In this document: piece by piece, positions 11,411 to 24,215 of the stretch
Layout of the letters: every line of letters starts with the position of its first letter
Position numbering within the stretch: position 1 is the stretch's first letter
Assembly (NCBI GenBank): GCA_963169105.1
Contig: OY720643.1
Location: forward strand, 80,707,696-80,771,695
Origin: Ceriagrion tenellum
Taxonomy: Eukaryota > Arthropoda > Insecta > Odonata > Coenagrionidae
Direction: 5' to 3'
Length of the DNA: 64,000 nt
Notes under the pieces: model-generated
The model's database searches: none
Seen by the model: only the letters and a program-made list of their open reading frames with translations
Told to the model about the DNA's origin: nothing
Translations under genes and position numbers: made by a program

Positions 11411-12125
11411 TATGTTCATAACAAACCCATTGTGTCTCGTGGGCTATCCAATCCAACAGGTTCTTCTAGCGTAAATTCATAATCTTCAATATGGTTAAAC
11501 TAACCTTAATTACATCTTAAGTACCCTGCTACAGTACTTATTTCCATAAGTAAACAAGTATGGAATGAGACGGCATTCTGTATGTGTGTTGGGCAGTAAG
11601 TATCACTCCACGTTGAGTGATTGGATTCTTTGATAGTAGGATAACCAAAACAAGGGCCACACCGTTGAGTGTCATGCGAGGACTAGAGAGCAACGCAGGA
11701 GGTAAACGATGATATTCGTGGCATAAACGAGACGGGCAACACGGCAGAGTCAAGTCCGTTTGGACAGGCCAGTGTTATTGTTGGCCCGCGTGCAAACGAG
11801 TGGGGCCCGAATAATCCCGACCGAGGAGCTCAGTTTCAAACGGGAGTGAGTCCAAGGCAGCTAAACGCACACTATAAGCGTCCACTGCAGTGAAGCAGGG
11901 GGAGAATTCTAGCCGAAACGCTTCACTCTCCACGCCTATTAAGTGCCTAGGGGATCCATTCGGGTGCTTTAGCCGCTGCGCCGATTCCTTCAGGCACTGC
12001 GTAGGATTGGGCAAGAGACTCTTGCGATTCGACCCTAATGTGCTTTAGTATGCAATGGTGCCACTTAAGCCCACGGCTACTCTGGGGTAACTCCTACCCG
12101 CGCGAGGAGCTTCATAGTTCCCGTG
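11411..12125. other. Unclassified, GC-rich from about 11750
   Basis: The left part may be more of the LINE relic but is not readable. From about 11750 to 12120 the sequence is richer in G+C with several CpGs. Open frames 11538-11753 and 11775-12014 on the minus strand have no recognisable motif. A tRNA-like reading of the minus strand near 11960-12000 was tried and lacks a B box. Confidence 0.3.
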
Positions 12126-13609
12126 AAAAAGTTAGTTAACATGTTTTAGTTCATCATAGCATATATTCTAAACGAAACCAGAAAGTAATTCTAAGTGAAT
12201 TATATTCTACCTATGTCAATAAATTTCAAATCAGTTCATATTTTCAAAAGAATAAATATAGTTTTTTCAAACAGTTTTCAGTACGCCTTTTTCTGCCAAT
12301 CACGACCCCTAATTTCTGGCTAATAATATGATTCCTGAATATTTGTTGTCTATGTATTAAATTCCTCGTTTTTTTCGTTTGACACTATTTCTTATTTTTT
12401 GTTATATATTTTACATTTCACTTTGCTACTGTACAATATTCAGCTCAATACCCCGAAGATTCCAATTTATTTGGCAAAACGTTGGCTGTAAGTTAAATAC
12501 ACAAATGATCAAATATTCAAGAACCTTTTTATTATCTATACTATAATGGTCGATAACGTTATTAATGATTTCTGGGTTCATTCATATATAACCATTCAAA
12601 TTACAATTTAAAACATGCATTAAGTACTTTTGCTAATTTTTAAATATTTATTTTAATTTTTTCAATTATAAAGGCACACGAAACACTTTCAATAATACAA
12701 GAATGAAAGGGCTTTTTCCAGGTATAATGTGAACGCGCCGCTTTCTAGAATCACATACGATGATATCCCCTAGCCAATTCTAACCCTCTAATTTTATCAT
12801 TCAAATATGAGATCCAGAAATGAAAGTCTACTCAGCTAACTTGTTAAATTATGATAATACTGACTCTTGAATAAAAAATGGTTTCATTTGCAAGGTTTTT
12901 AGAATATTCACAAAATATTCCGTCTGACATGTTGCGATACCATTAAAACAATTTTTCCCATTCTATGGCTGTTAGAAAATTTAAAAAAAAACACTTAGAG
13001 GTAACAAATTCTTCATCCACATCTTGATTCATCCTTACAAGATATTTTTATAGCTCCACTTCAAGTATAAGGAAAACTATTTAGATTGAGACACAAAGAC
13101 CCAGGATAAAAATACCAGTTAAACTTGTCATCTGAACATTAATCAGTAATCGATTTCACATAAAAAATACTCTCTCCAAGTTAATTTCTCACAGCAGTAA
13201 AGTATACATCAGCAAATGATTATGTTCAACCATACATTCTTTAGTTAAGCTCTATTTCAGTGATAACGTCCCGAAAGTGAGGACAACGGAAGAAATATTA
13301 GAATCCATATACTCCCAAACTTGGAATTTATCACGACGGACGTGAAAAGACGTATTTATGTACACGATGTAATGCTGGTAGGGCCTCATTCAGTCATTTA
13401 AGTATTCTAACGGTTAAAATTATCCTATTTTAAAAGTCAAAGAAAATCATCTAAGTTTCCAACTTTTAAGGGCCATCTCCACCTCTTGCATTTTGCCTCC
13501 GCGTACGATCTACCCTACTTCTTCCCGCCCATGAAGGCTATTCTCTTTCATCCCCTTCTCCGTTTGCTCAACTAAAATAACATCTTACCCTCTTAAGGAG
13601 AAGTATCAG
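12126..13609. other. AT-rich sequence, nothing recognised
   Basis: No open frame of note, no repeat and no RNA gene seen. Confidence 0.5.
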
Positions 13610-14105
13610 GCTTGATGTGGTGGAGAAAATTCATACATACATACCAATCCCACCGTTCCATTCCGGGGTAGGCACAGTCACTAAGTTTCACTCATACATA
13701 CATATTTGTACACCTAACTCAGTTTCAATGATTTCCTCCACACTGACCTACCCTCGCAAACCCCTTTTGCCTCATTTACCCCCCTACACTGCTTCATACA
13801 CGCCCTCCTGTTTTTAAGACTCCTACTATTCCTCCTCCTAAGAATTTCCTCACCCACGTTCAACCACAACTTTCACGGCCTACCTCTCCCTCTCGCACCG
13901 TTCATTCCACTCTTATATATCCGTTTCGTTTTGATTCTCAACCATTCTCTCAACATAGCCAAACCAACGAAGCACACTCCTTTCATATTTGTTCATCACT
14001 GGAGCATCTTACCCACATTCATTTGTAATCCACTCATTCCTGACCCTATTATTCCTACTTTTGCCGCAAACACTCCTCAGACAACTCATACCCACGGCGT
14101 ATAGT
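13610..14105 (-). pseudogene. LINE C-terminal ORF relic and 3' end
   Basis: On the minus strand the relic starts near 14105 with a CLRSVCG motif and NRVRNEWI. It continues with SVLRWFGYVERM around 13930-13985. It ends in a frame that reads RRACMKQ, then EAKGVCEGRSVWRKS, with a TAG at 13714-13716. These are the familiar order and motifs of the C-terminal region of endonuclease/reverse-transcriptase LINE proteins in arthropods. Frame changes and stops occur between the blocks. About 100 bp of 3' sequence with TATG repeats follows down to 13610. The 5' end stops abruptly at the tandem repeat beginning at 14095, so either the copy was 5'-truncated there or the repeat was inserted into it. Confidence 0.8.
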
Positions 14106-14503
14106 CTACTCTCATGTCTATCCTATAATGAATAAGAGTAAAGGCAATTTTCCACGTAGATAAATTTTTAATTGACCTAGGTTTTGATGTACTACAAAAA
14201 AAGAGGAGTACATACCTACTCTTGTTTTTTTATTTGTGCCTGATGATGATGTAGTACATCGAAACCTTGGTCGAATAAACGGCGTTAAGTCTACTCTCAT
14301 GTCTATCCTATAAAGAATAAGAGTAAAGGCAATTTTCCACGTAGATAAATTTATAATTTACCTGGGTTTTGATGTACTACAAAACAAGAGGAGTACATAC
14401 ATACTTTTGTTTTTTTTATTTGTGCCTCATGATGATGTAGTACATCGAAACCTTGGTCGAATAAAAATTTATCTACGTGGAAAATTGCCTTTACTCTTAA
14501 TCA
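14095..14503 (+). mobile_element. Retrozyme-like tandem dimer with foldback arms
   Basis: Two direct copies of a unit of about 185 bp lie side by side (14095-14278 and 14279-14465), each beginning CGGCGT and then GTCTACTCTCATGTCTATCC. After the second unit comes an inverted copy of the unit's AAGGCAATTTTCCACGTAGA block (14466-14500). Each unit contains an inner inverted repeat (GATGTACTAC versus GTAGTACATC) and one hammerhead-like core (listed separately). Small metazoan retrozymes are non-coding retroelements with monomers of roughly this size in tandem, each with a hammerhead, so the architecture fits. A foldback DNA element that tandemly duplicated is the alternative. No protein is encoded. 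Confidence 0.65.
14225..14285 (+). ncRNA. Hammerhead ribozyme-like motif, unit 1
   Basis: CTGATGA lies at 14240-14246. One extra T follows, then GATGT/ACATC closing a 3-nt loop (stem II), then GAA (14261-14263), ACC-TT-GGT (stem III of 3 bp) and C (14272), giving a GTC cleavage triplet. The flanks TTATTTGTGC and GAATAAA can pair with one mismatch and one G-T as stem I. All core boxes are in the hammerhead order. The inserted T after the first box departs from the textbook core. Unit 2 has the same layout at 14426-14458, but the first box reads CTCATGA, a change at a catalytic G. Activity is unproven. Confidence 0.5.
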
Positions 14504-14700
14504 TTATGATCTTTTCCTCTATCATAGTCTTACGCAACCTTTAGTCCCTTGTTACTTCCTCCAGCCACCTAACCTTCCCATCCTTGATTACATCCAAAAT
14601 TTTCCTATCCTCGCCCACCATACTTAGAATCTCCTCGGAACCTAATTATTTTTCCAACGCCGCTCGGGCAGCAACGAATGACGGATTAAAAAAGTACGCA
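14504..14700. other. Unassigned spacer
   Basis: No recognised feature. Confidence 0.4.
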
Positions 14701-15560
14701 ATAGGTTTATTTAAAAAAAAATGTCGACGTGAAATAAAGAGAAGTTTTCTTCCCTTTACGAAACGAACACAAAAGGAGTGGAAACCAAGAGAGTGAGGCC
14801 GTGAACGAGGGATAGAGAGATGTGATTATGGCACCGAGTGGAGAGGAAGACAGAGAGAGTCGGAATAGCACTCGGGGCAGGCGAGATCGACACGCATCGT
14901 AAGCCGGCGCACCCAATTGAAAAGGCCCTCGACTGTGTCGCGGGTCATAAGGGCCGGGAGAGGAAGGGGGAGGCGCCCAGAGCATGGCGGGAGGAGGAAG
15001 GGTGGAGTCGGGGGAGAGGTGGCGTGAAGCTCGCATTTAATGAGCAATGAACCGGCGTGAATAACTCACAGACGGGTAGATGTATGGTAGACGAGAAGGA
15101 AGGGTAGAGAGAATGGGAAAGGCTGGGACGTTTGTTTTTCGATTCTTAGCTCTTCCGACTCAGCAATGGCGGGCGCCCTTTGCGCACACATACACAACGA
15201 CTTGCCTTTATCCAACGTGTAGCATTTCTGGGAGAGAGAGAGAGAGGTGATGAGAAGGGAGCGAGGCTATGGTTCAAGTGAGTCGGCGACGCGAGGATAT
15301 GATAATTAAGGATTGCCCTTCAAGAGGGGAATGGCTGGGTTTCGGTGAGTGTATGGCAGACGGAGACAGACACGCGGAAGAGGAGGCACAGAATGGGAAG
15401 GGAGCAGTCTCGGTTGCTTTGCCCTCCAGGGGCGGGCGGCCTGATTCGCACTCCACGCTCTTTGTGGAGGAAGTTAGAGAGAAGGAAAGCGTCAGGATTG
15501 ACAAAAGGTTGCGCCAAGGGTTAAGAACCTACACATTGACATAAAAATGAGAACAAAATA
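14701..15560. other. GC-rich, purine-rich CpG block
   Basis: G-rich on the plus strand with many GAGAG, GGGAGAGG and CpG strings. It contains a GA microsatellite (15231-15247). Open frames on both strands overlap (14707-15050, 15269-15544) and none shows a domain. The composition would suit a promoter-proximal island or first exon, but no TATA box, initiator or splice pattern could be argued convincingly. Confidence 0.3.
15231..15247. repeat. GA microsatellite
   Basis: An uninterrupted alternating GA run. Confidence 0.9.
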
Positions 15561-18500
15561 CCATATCATACGGCAGAAAACAGTCTGCCCGCGCCTTCTA
15601 CTAACCCGTACACAAAACCTATGGCTAACTAACACCACCGAAGGGAACGCGCTGTTCATGTATCTTTCCTATGCCTTGTCCCAATTGATATACAAAACTC
15701 CCTCGTTGCAACTATAGTTGATAAGTATCATAAGCTGAAATTTGGTCGTCTCCATTGAAGCTGTGCACAAATTAACCACAACGGTATATCTTACTTTTGT
15801 AAAAATTATGTGTTCCCTTCAAGCGAGGAGTGATACTTCCCCCGGATTACAGAAGTTTCATCAAAGCACATCATTCAGGGATGATAATGAGTAAATTAAC
15901 GAGTAAGATGATTCCGAGTGCTTTTAACCCATCCTCCATTCCCAAATCAATTGTACCCCCAGAAAAAAGTTCACCAACGTTTAATGAGGCAAATGGTCTC
16001 CGTTGCATGATCCTATCCCGAAATAAACACCAAGTTCTATAGCCGATCGATAATGAAAAAAATATGGCATGCTCAAAACCCATCTGTAGGTCTGAGAAAC
16101 GCAAAATCTTAAGTTTCTTTACCGTTCGCGTATTAATGACAAAAATTAACGAAAGTTAGTGGTGCTGGAATAAACATTTCCATGGAGAAGTGCATACTGA
16201 CAAAAATTTCCAGGTTTTTCTTCGGCGCTGGTTTACCAGCAGCTAGTTTCGGATTGCTGACCACGCTGATTTATGTGCATGAGTATCACAGGCTTTCCTT
16301 CAAAACACTGCCTTTAAATAAATAAAATTTTTTTCAAACTGTGAGTTTTAATACCGCACTTTTGCATCTGGTTTGGTAATAATTTTTGGTAATAATACAT
16401 TTTCAGCGGTAGAACTAAAATAAATTGAACGGTTACCACGAATTATATTGATGAAAAGAAATAACGTTAGTATTAAAAATAATAGAAGGGTGATAGAGGA
16501 GTGAAAATTATTTCAATAAAAAACTGTGCACTGTTGTTAAGCATGAAAACTTAAGAAACTTAAGAAATTAATTTTGATAAATGTTTACTTAGGAGAACTG
16601 TTTTGATAAGGTTGTCACCAACGACATATTTTTTATCATTTGTTGTTTTAACCTGCTGGCATGTACTTCGGATTATTGACAGTTCTACCTAAAGATGTTT
16701 GTATTTGCCAGTTTAAGAGTAAGTTTACAAGTTAAAAGCAAATCCCAATCGCGCCTACCCCCGATTTTTTTGCTGGGTATACGTCTCCACACTTTTGTTG
16801 TCCCGTAACTCATTCTCTTCCACCCCCTCATTTTCCATAAATAGAGGAATATTTGTAGAAGGGTAATCGTAATTTTCTTTCCCTTTAAGTTCACATAATC
16901 TACTTCAGGTCATCCATTGAAACCTGGGTTGAAATTGAGAAAACGTGGATAATAATATAAATAAAAACTATTATTACGAAAACTTAGTATGATTGCTGTG
17001 ATGCTGAAGTTTTCTACTTCTTTTCATCATGTTGAAGATCATGCATGTAAGAAGTAGAAAACCCGTAAAACCTTCACCACACTGAATTATGGCAGTTATT
17101 CTTAATACAAAGAAAAATGGAAAATACGTAAGCCTGACTTTAAGGGTCAGGATAGATATATTTTTTTGAAATATCCGAAATGGCGTATCTCGCATTATCC
17201 ACATGCACAAGTCCCACTCCTCTTGGTTACGCCTTTGTAAGAGAGTAAGATAGCGAGACTGGGGAAGTCTTGAATTCTTTTCCGACGAGGCAAATGCCCT
17301 AATTTGCAGACTTGTTTCTCAACCGAACAACAACGAAGGAAGGCGTGCATTCAAAAAGGTCGCTAGCTCTGTATATGCGGGTGGACCCCATAGCCAAAAG
17401 CAATTTTATCTCCAGACTCTCCCACAGAAACAGAAACACGCTGTCTCGGCATACACCAGAGTTACGCTAACCCCTATTCCCCTCAACCTAAATACGGGTC
17501 GGGTATATCGTAGAGATACTTTGACACAGAGCCTCTTTTAAGCTTTTCATGGATGCGAATTCATTAATTCGTTTCGTTGGAGCATTATAATTCTTGGAAA
17601 ATTTCTGCTGGGAACCGCGACGCTCAGTGTAATTCTCACCACACACGAATCCATAAAATAATACACAAAATATATGAGCGGTTGTAGAAACGTTAGCAAT
17701 TTTAAAAAGCATTCCAAAAAGGGAAAAACTGTAAAAAATTTCCAAAAGGCAAAGTAAAATGGCTTTTAGATCGTGAAATTATAGAAAATTATTTTTAACA
17801 GTAGCTGAATAGAAAAATTTCTGGTTCCCTGCCCAAATTGGAAGAGTACTTAATAAATGCCATTTCTCCCACTGCACTTAAAATCTGTTATAGTCGTTGA
17901 ATTCCTTCTCTATACTAACCATGGTTAAAAACAAAATTGTGAGAAAAAGGAGATTCAAATTTATATGATAATTTGTTCTTCATCGTGTTTTTTGGGTCCT
18001 GCACAGGAATTTCAAATGGACGGCCTATGTATCTTTTTTGATTTCATTACTTTTATAAATCAGCTTGTTAAACTTCAGTAACTGCGTTATAAATGATGAA
18101 ATTTTTATTAAATGCCTAGATTACCAATATTGAAAACTATAAATGAAGAAATGCACTAAAAGCGACAATTTATAAGGTCTAAGCAGCCTTAGGGAGAAAG
18201 GATTCTCCAATAATGAAAAACTGTAGAAAAAAATTGGAGCGACAAAATGATTACCCACAATTGGAGATTCAACGAGCTCATAAAATCAAGAGTGAGAAAA
18301 AATAATCCACAGAAATAACGATGAAGTCAAAGAAGATAACGCTTAAATAATTCAGCATGTGCAATAGATAACTTAAAAAAGGAATGTTACTCTTAATTTA
18401 AGAAATTGGAGAGAATAGCGTAAGCAAACCAATATTCAGATGAAGACTGAAAGCAAAAGATTGAAATATCTTGTAGAGGAGCATTGGCAAGCATTGCACA

Positions 18501-20480
18501 AAAGGTTAACATCATGCGTGTACTTATAACGTAAAGAAATCTGTTAAAATCATGCAGATGTAAGACACCGAGGAAAACTAGCTGATTTATCATTATCTTG
18601 CTTACTTAAATATACAATTTTGTCCGTGCTTCAATGGCTCTCCAATTTATTGTTAGTTATATCCAGCCGGTCACATTGTGCATAGTGTGTTATCATTAAT
18701 TCTATTCAATTCATCCAGCGTAATAAATTATATCCCAAAATTTCCACCAATCTCCATCATTTCTGCCTCAAATATCTTGATGATAGACTTAATGCCGCAC
18801 TTGAGCCTCAGTTTTATCCGTAAATGGGAAAGTTTATTGAGCAGTCTCAAAAATAGGCTAAAAATTAGCCATAGAGAGAGACGCCATTTCATTTCCGATA
18901 GAGCAGTGATAACGGCTATCGTTGACGTCGCATTGCTAATTACCCAAATTTTCAGACTCAAATTGTCATTCAGATTCAATCATCGGAACAAAACCAAAGC
19001 GACCAGACAGAAATATTCTCTCCTTAATAACTAGCTAGCGTACCCACTCCCGCCTCTTCCCCATACTTCCGTCCTATTTATGCTCACGGATGCATTAAAA
19101 CTTCCTAACTTAGCAATCACCTTTGGGTTTACTGTGGCGTGCGCTAATTTACGAGCAATAGTGGGAGGGAGGGGATCAGAAGGGTACTTAATTAAAACCT
19201 GCTCCATTAAAAGGAGAAGCCGTGAATCATTTTATTTTTATTTTTTAAATAGCGATCGGAATGGTAATTAGATGACAGTGCCGGCTAACGAGCAAGTAGA
19301 ACACTGGAGTGGCGTTGCACGGCTTTGGGGACGCCATACCAACGTCCGACGGGATTCCACAGACGAGGCCAACCCTACAGCCCCACTTCCCCCGTACCGA
19401 ACCAGCATACATACTACGCCTTTTCGGGACATAAATTAATCCCGGACAAATTTGCCAGGAATTGCGAGGTAAATTAAGCTGATCTAAATGGAATTTAATT
19501 CCTTTAGAGTCTGAAGAATTATAACGGTGGCAACATCTAATGGGAATATATGACCAGGGTGGATATCTAGGGAGGGGGAGAAATAAATTTGTGATTCAGT
19601 GCACGAGGAGGTCTTGGTTCAAAAATTATTCTGAACTATTTTGTGGTCGCTCCTCCCCTTATAGGAGCTAAGCTCCCTCACTCTCTAATCCACCGCTCAT
19701 TAGGGTAACATGAACGAGCCTTCCTTGAGAAACATATACGCTAGAATTCAGACCAAACATTCAGCCGTCAGGAAAAAGTAGCAAGACGGTGCATAAAAAT
19801 TCGAGATACTCCGATGCATTATTCACGCTTTATGAGGCAAATTCACCAAGCAGCGATAATTACACTACAACCTGCATTATTAAATTAACAGGGACGTAAA
19901 AAACAACATTTTCCCGATGAGGAGTGATACATTTCCGAATCCTAATCACATCCACACCATTAAAACCCAAATGTTTCTTTTATGAGTGACGAATTTTGTG
20001 TTTGCGATACGTCGAAAGGCTTGGTTACACTTTTCCACATTACGATTTAAAAAAGTCTGAAGTATCCTGTGGTTAAGAAATCGTCACAAGGCCATCGAGT
20101 GAACCAGAACGTCATGTGCTAAATATTGAAACGTGTTCTTTTGAATATTTACCGAGTGGAAATCGGAATTTTTTTTTTCCTTTCGTACGTTGCATTTGCA
20201 TTGATAACTTTGGGCACGATTTTCAATACGTTTGCACAAAGAGTACGTATCTCGCACTGATGGAAAAAATAAGTAAAGAAAATTTCAATTCTTCCTTTCA
20301 TGCACGGTTTTATTTTTTCTTGAATCATCATTTCCCCGACCGAGGGCAAAATCACAAGGCTTTTTTTGGAGATGGGGAATAAGTAAGGACGGTTCTTTTT
20401 TTTATTTCGCGAGACCGAATCGAAAAGAAGGATATCGACAATAGAGAAGCAAGGGGCAAATATTTCCGGATGAAAAAACG
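15561..20480. other. Long AT-rich stretch, nothing recognised apart from a hairpin
   Basis: Short open frames (15830-16104, 16685-17210, 17488-17745, 18393-19271) have no motifs and overlap on both strands. The 118-codon frame at 18678-19034 overlaps an 83-codon frame on the other strand and has low-complexity hydrophobic content, so I do not call it a gene. Some CpG sites occur at 19280-19420. No tRNA or TE protein found. Confidence 0.45.
17009..17062. repeat. Short hairpin, 14-bp stem
   Basis: GTTTTCTACTTCTT at 17009-17022 is perfectly complementary to AAGAAGTAGAAAAC at 17049-17062, with a 26-bp loop. It may be the remnant of a small foldback element. No flanking duplication seen. Confidence 0.6.
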
Positions 20481-21020
20481 GTTGCGTCGCCGCTGATCGA
20501 TTGGGATCAATCTTGTGAAAGCTTCATAAAGTGGGTATTCGTCGACGGAGAAGGCTATAGGCTATGGGGCGGGACGGGACGAAAGAGGGCGGGGGGCAAT
20601 GTACAGAGGAGGGGAAGGCCTTGAATGAAAGGGCATAAAGAGAGAGACAGATGTGGAGTGGATACGAATGAAACACGGAGAGCAGGGCGAGACAAAGGAC
20701 GTTTTCAACTCCTCCTTTCTTCCCTTGCTTATTTTTTTCCCTCCATCTCTCGACTGGATTGTTGGTTACCGGTATAGACCGTAGCGCACGTCGGCATCAG
20801 CAGAGATTAACGCGTCAAAGGATAAAATCCGAGGAAGAAGAAGTCCATTCTTCTTCATCCAAGCCGTTGTAGAAGTGTTGATTGAGCTCGGAATCGGAAG
20901 ATCGAGGAATTAAAAAGAGTTTTCGGGTGTGGGCGGCTGCCTTCCAGGAAGACATCCTGTTCACCAGATTGCTGCGAACCTGCGCTGGCGGTCGGCGGAA
21001 AACGGAATCCAGGAAGGGAA
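20481..21020. other. GC-richer block, possible promoter or non-coding exon
   Basis: CpG dinucleotides are frequent (for example around 20750-20820 and 20970-21000) between AT-rich flanks. No open frame longer than chance covers it. The sequence could be a regulatory island. I cannot place a start site, splice donor or direction. Confidence 0.25.
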
Positions 21021-24000
21021 TGAGGATTTTTCCCAGCTCTCAGAAACTGATTGATTAATGATGGGTTTTTCCTCGGGATTAAATCCTTTTTCGGGGCGTT
21101 CCATCATTTTTAAAGACGCAGGGTTTTATTTACCGTCATGGTTTTTGTCTGGCTCTTCTCTATCTATTTGGGCTCATTGTCCGCTTCCAAGAGAGAAATG
21201 AAGTCTGCTAAAAATGGAAGAGAAATCTTCTAATTGAGAGCGCGATCCCTTTTGAGTCGGATTCGGGAATCAGCCGTCAATATACTCCTTCGGTTGCTGA
21301 ACTGACTGGAGTTCAAAAGACGGCATATTTGAAACAATAGTTTCATACTGTGATGGGAATTGAAATTTTTCTAAATTTTGTTGAGCAAAATGACGATGAA
21401 AGTTTTAGTATTCAGTTCCTGAGTGCCGAAGATTCGTTTTCTTTTAATTGCTGTGGGACACGATTGAATAATTAATAAATATATCATGATTTTCTGTATT
21501 TTGACTTTGCCTTAAGTGTTCATGATATTATAAGAGCTCAAGTCAATTTGCTCCGTTTTCTAGTATTTTTTTCTCAAATTTTTGTAAATTATTGCATTAG
21601 GGTAAATGTTTCTTTGAATTATGCTACTACTTACTAGGTAATCATCATCACCCTTATAATTATAAATAAATCCATGACTTTTACGATTTGTACAAGCAAA
21701 ATAAATGCCATTCACCGTATGAAGGCATATTATTAGATATACATGGTTGGAATAACGCTCAAGTTACACTTATGTCCTATGATAACAATGGAATAAGCTT
21801 AGCAAAAATATTTACAGTACGAATAGGTTACATTCATGAATAAAAGGGCAGAAAAGACTTCTGATTATTATTTAAATCATTTCTTAAGTAATAAAAATGA
21901 CACTATAAATTACCCATTGTCATGGTGTATATAGGCTAGCTTTCTACTGAATATTTTTTGTATCTTCTAAAAAAATCTTAACATTTTGCCTCTCTGATAA
22001 CTTGAATCATTTTTAGATTTTCTCACTCCCAGAATGATAATGTTCGAAAATCTAATTATTCATTCACTCAGAGTATTTTAGAACACACTACCGTGAATTA
22101 AGAACAGGTACGATATAACTCCTTCAATATCATAGCTCCTTCATTTTTCAGTCCAAAACACTTTCAATAGTTGCAGTTACATTGTTCAAATCTTGGAAAT
22201 ATTTAGGTACCTTTCCTTCAAATGACGCAAAAATAATTTTAGCAAAACTCCTATATTCTGAGTTTGATCTCGGCAAGTTAAACAGCTTATTACTCGTCCT
22301 TATAGTAAGCTGTGCTCATCTCATGGAAAAATTCTTAACCATACCTCAATGTTCTAAGCATACGCAAATTGAGTTACTCATGCAAGATGAATGAAACAAT
22401 TTGTGTTGCAAGTTACTGCGGTTTATGTAAAATACTTTAAAGCAGAAGTACATATTGTTTACTCAAGAAATTCTATTGTTTCCCGAAACATTAAATACCT
22501 AGCTAAACCCAACAAGCATCCCGTCTGTATTATTATGTAAAAACTGTTTACTGGAGAAAGTCCTCATTGGAATATAACGCTCAAATTTTTAATATTAGTA
22601 TAAAACATTTTAGCATACACTTATTTTTTCAGCCAAAAATACGAGAAAGATAAATAACATACCTCATTTTGAGATAATAAGACATTTAAAAATCATAATT
22701 TAACTCAGTTTAGTGAATAAAATGCATCACCTTCTGCATGGATAATCAGTAAGAGTACTCGTAGACTTCCTCATCAAATCTGTTTTTGTAATTCATATTC
22801 CAGTATGTTATTAAAAAAAATTCGTCCAAAGTCAAGCTTAAAAAGGCATAAGTAAACCTCATCTCAGTAAATCTCATGGAATATATATTTCAAATTACAA
22901 ATATACCAGGTAGGCAATTTCCTAAAGACATCAAATTTCCTCCAAAATCTGTGGAAATAAAAATTTTATTCGACGTCAGAGCATGTGCAGGAAGCCCAAG
23001 AATCAATTGTTTCCAGATATAAATCCTTTTCAAGCATAGTACGACTATTATTTACGAGACACTCAGAACCTCTTTTAGAGTGTATTAGTTATAATGCACT
23101 TGGGGAAATGGAGCCAAAATTCCCAACGCAAGGGAACCGAGAACCCATAAATTACACTTAGAATGCATTACTTCTTCCCAAGGTTGGCTCAGAGGCTACT
23201 ATTTTACCATTCCTTCATTTCATTTAAGAGTTCCCAGAATTAAAGGTACACGAGTGAGAATCATCCACATTCATTTTAATCGTAACAGATATTTATCAAT
23301 AACTTCATTGATTTTTTTTCAATTTCGAAGACAAATGGGCCACCAACAACGCAATGGAATGCAAAACAAAAGGTTAGGCAGACTACATGAGAATCTAGAC
23401 ATGACTTTAGCACTGACTACATACACATATGATATTGGTTAATAACTCTAATGTCGTAGTTCTTCAAGCAGTATGTTATTTGATGAAACGCCTAAACAGA
23501 AAATAAATTATTCATGCAAGTGGGCTTAGGCAAATTAATGCTGAGTAATCCTAATTTCGTCCATGCAAGAATCGAGAGATTTGGAGAAAGATTGAATTCT
23601 GACATCAGCTATGAAATATGAGTCAAAAATTATCAAAATTATAAGCCTCGTTATCAATACACTAAAATGAGAATGTCTGGTATGTTTCACCAAAACGTGA
23701 CATAGCGTAATATATCTCCCGAAGTATCCCTCGTCCTCCTACTCCTAAATCTTAGCCTTCTCAGATATACGTGCACAAACGTAACATTCCTTTGTCCTGT
23801 GCTGCATCACATAGCCCAATTTTTTTTATTCGTAAATCGCCGTTTCAGACGTAACGTGTAAGAGTGGTGGGTATTTTTTTAAAGGCATGTCCGGTTACAC
23901 AAAGGACTGCCTAAGCGACATACAAAAGCCTTTCCCGACGGGCGATGGTCAAGGCATAGGTGGCCAGTCGCCTTGAGTGGAGGCGGGCTAGAATGGAAGG

Positions 24001-24161
24001 CATTCCTGAGCTTGGGCTGTAAAAGGAGTCGATCTCAATGCCATGTTAGCTGGAGACATGGAAGACAAATGAAAATGCATTACAAGTGGGCAGAAACAAA
24101 TAAAAGAGCTCTGGCTTGAAAAACATCGAGAAATATTCGTGAATAGTACACGCGGGGTGTG
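21021..24161. other. Long AT-rich stretch, nothing recognised
   Basis: Open frames at 22182-22394 and 23254-23442 are short and motif-free. The 111-codon minus-strand frame at 23988-24323 runs across the terminus of the hAT element and is not a gene. No RNA gene or repeat seen. Confidence 0.5.
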
Positions 24162-24203
24162 ACAACGAGCAGGCGCGTAGCCAGGGGGGAGGTTGGGGGT
24201 TAA

Positions 24204-24215
24204 CCCCCCCCCCCC
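24204..24215. repeat. C homopolymer inside the left hAT end
   Basis: A run of 12 C just inside the left terminus. It forms a near-palindrome with the preceding GGGGGTTAA. A matching C-run lies inside the right end (26877-26884). Confidence 0.85.

Noticed and set aside
11950..12010. tRNA-like reading of the GC-rich minus strand
   Set aside because: A weak A-box resemblance but no B box and no cloverleaf.
18678..19034. 118-codon plus-strand open frame
   Set aside because: No domain, low-complexity hydrophobic composition, and an 83-codon frame on the opposite strand over the same bases.
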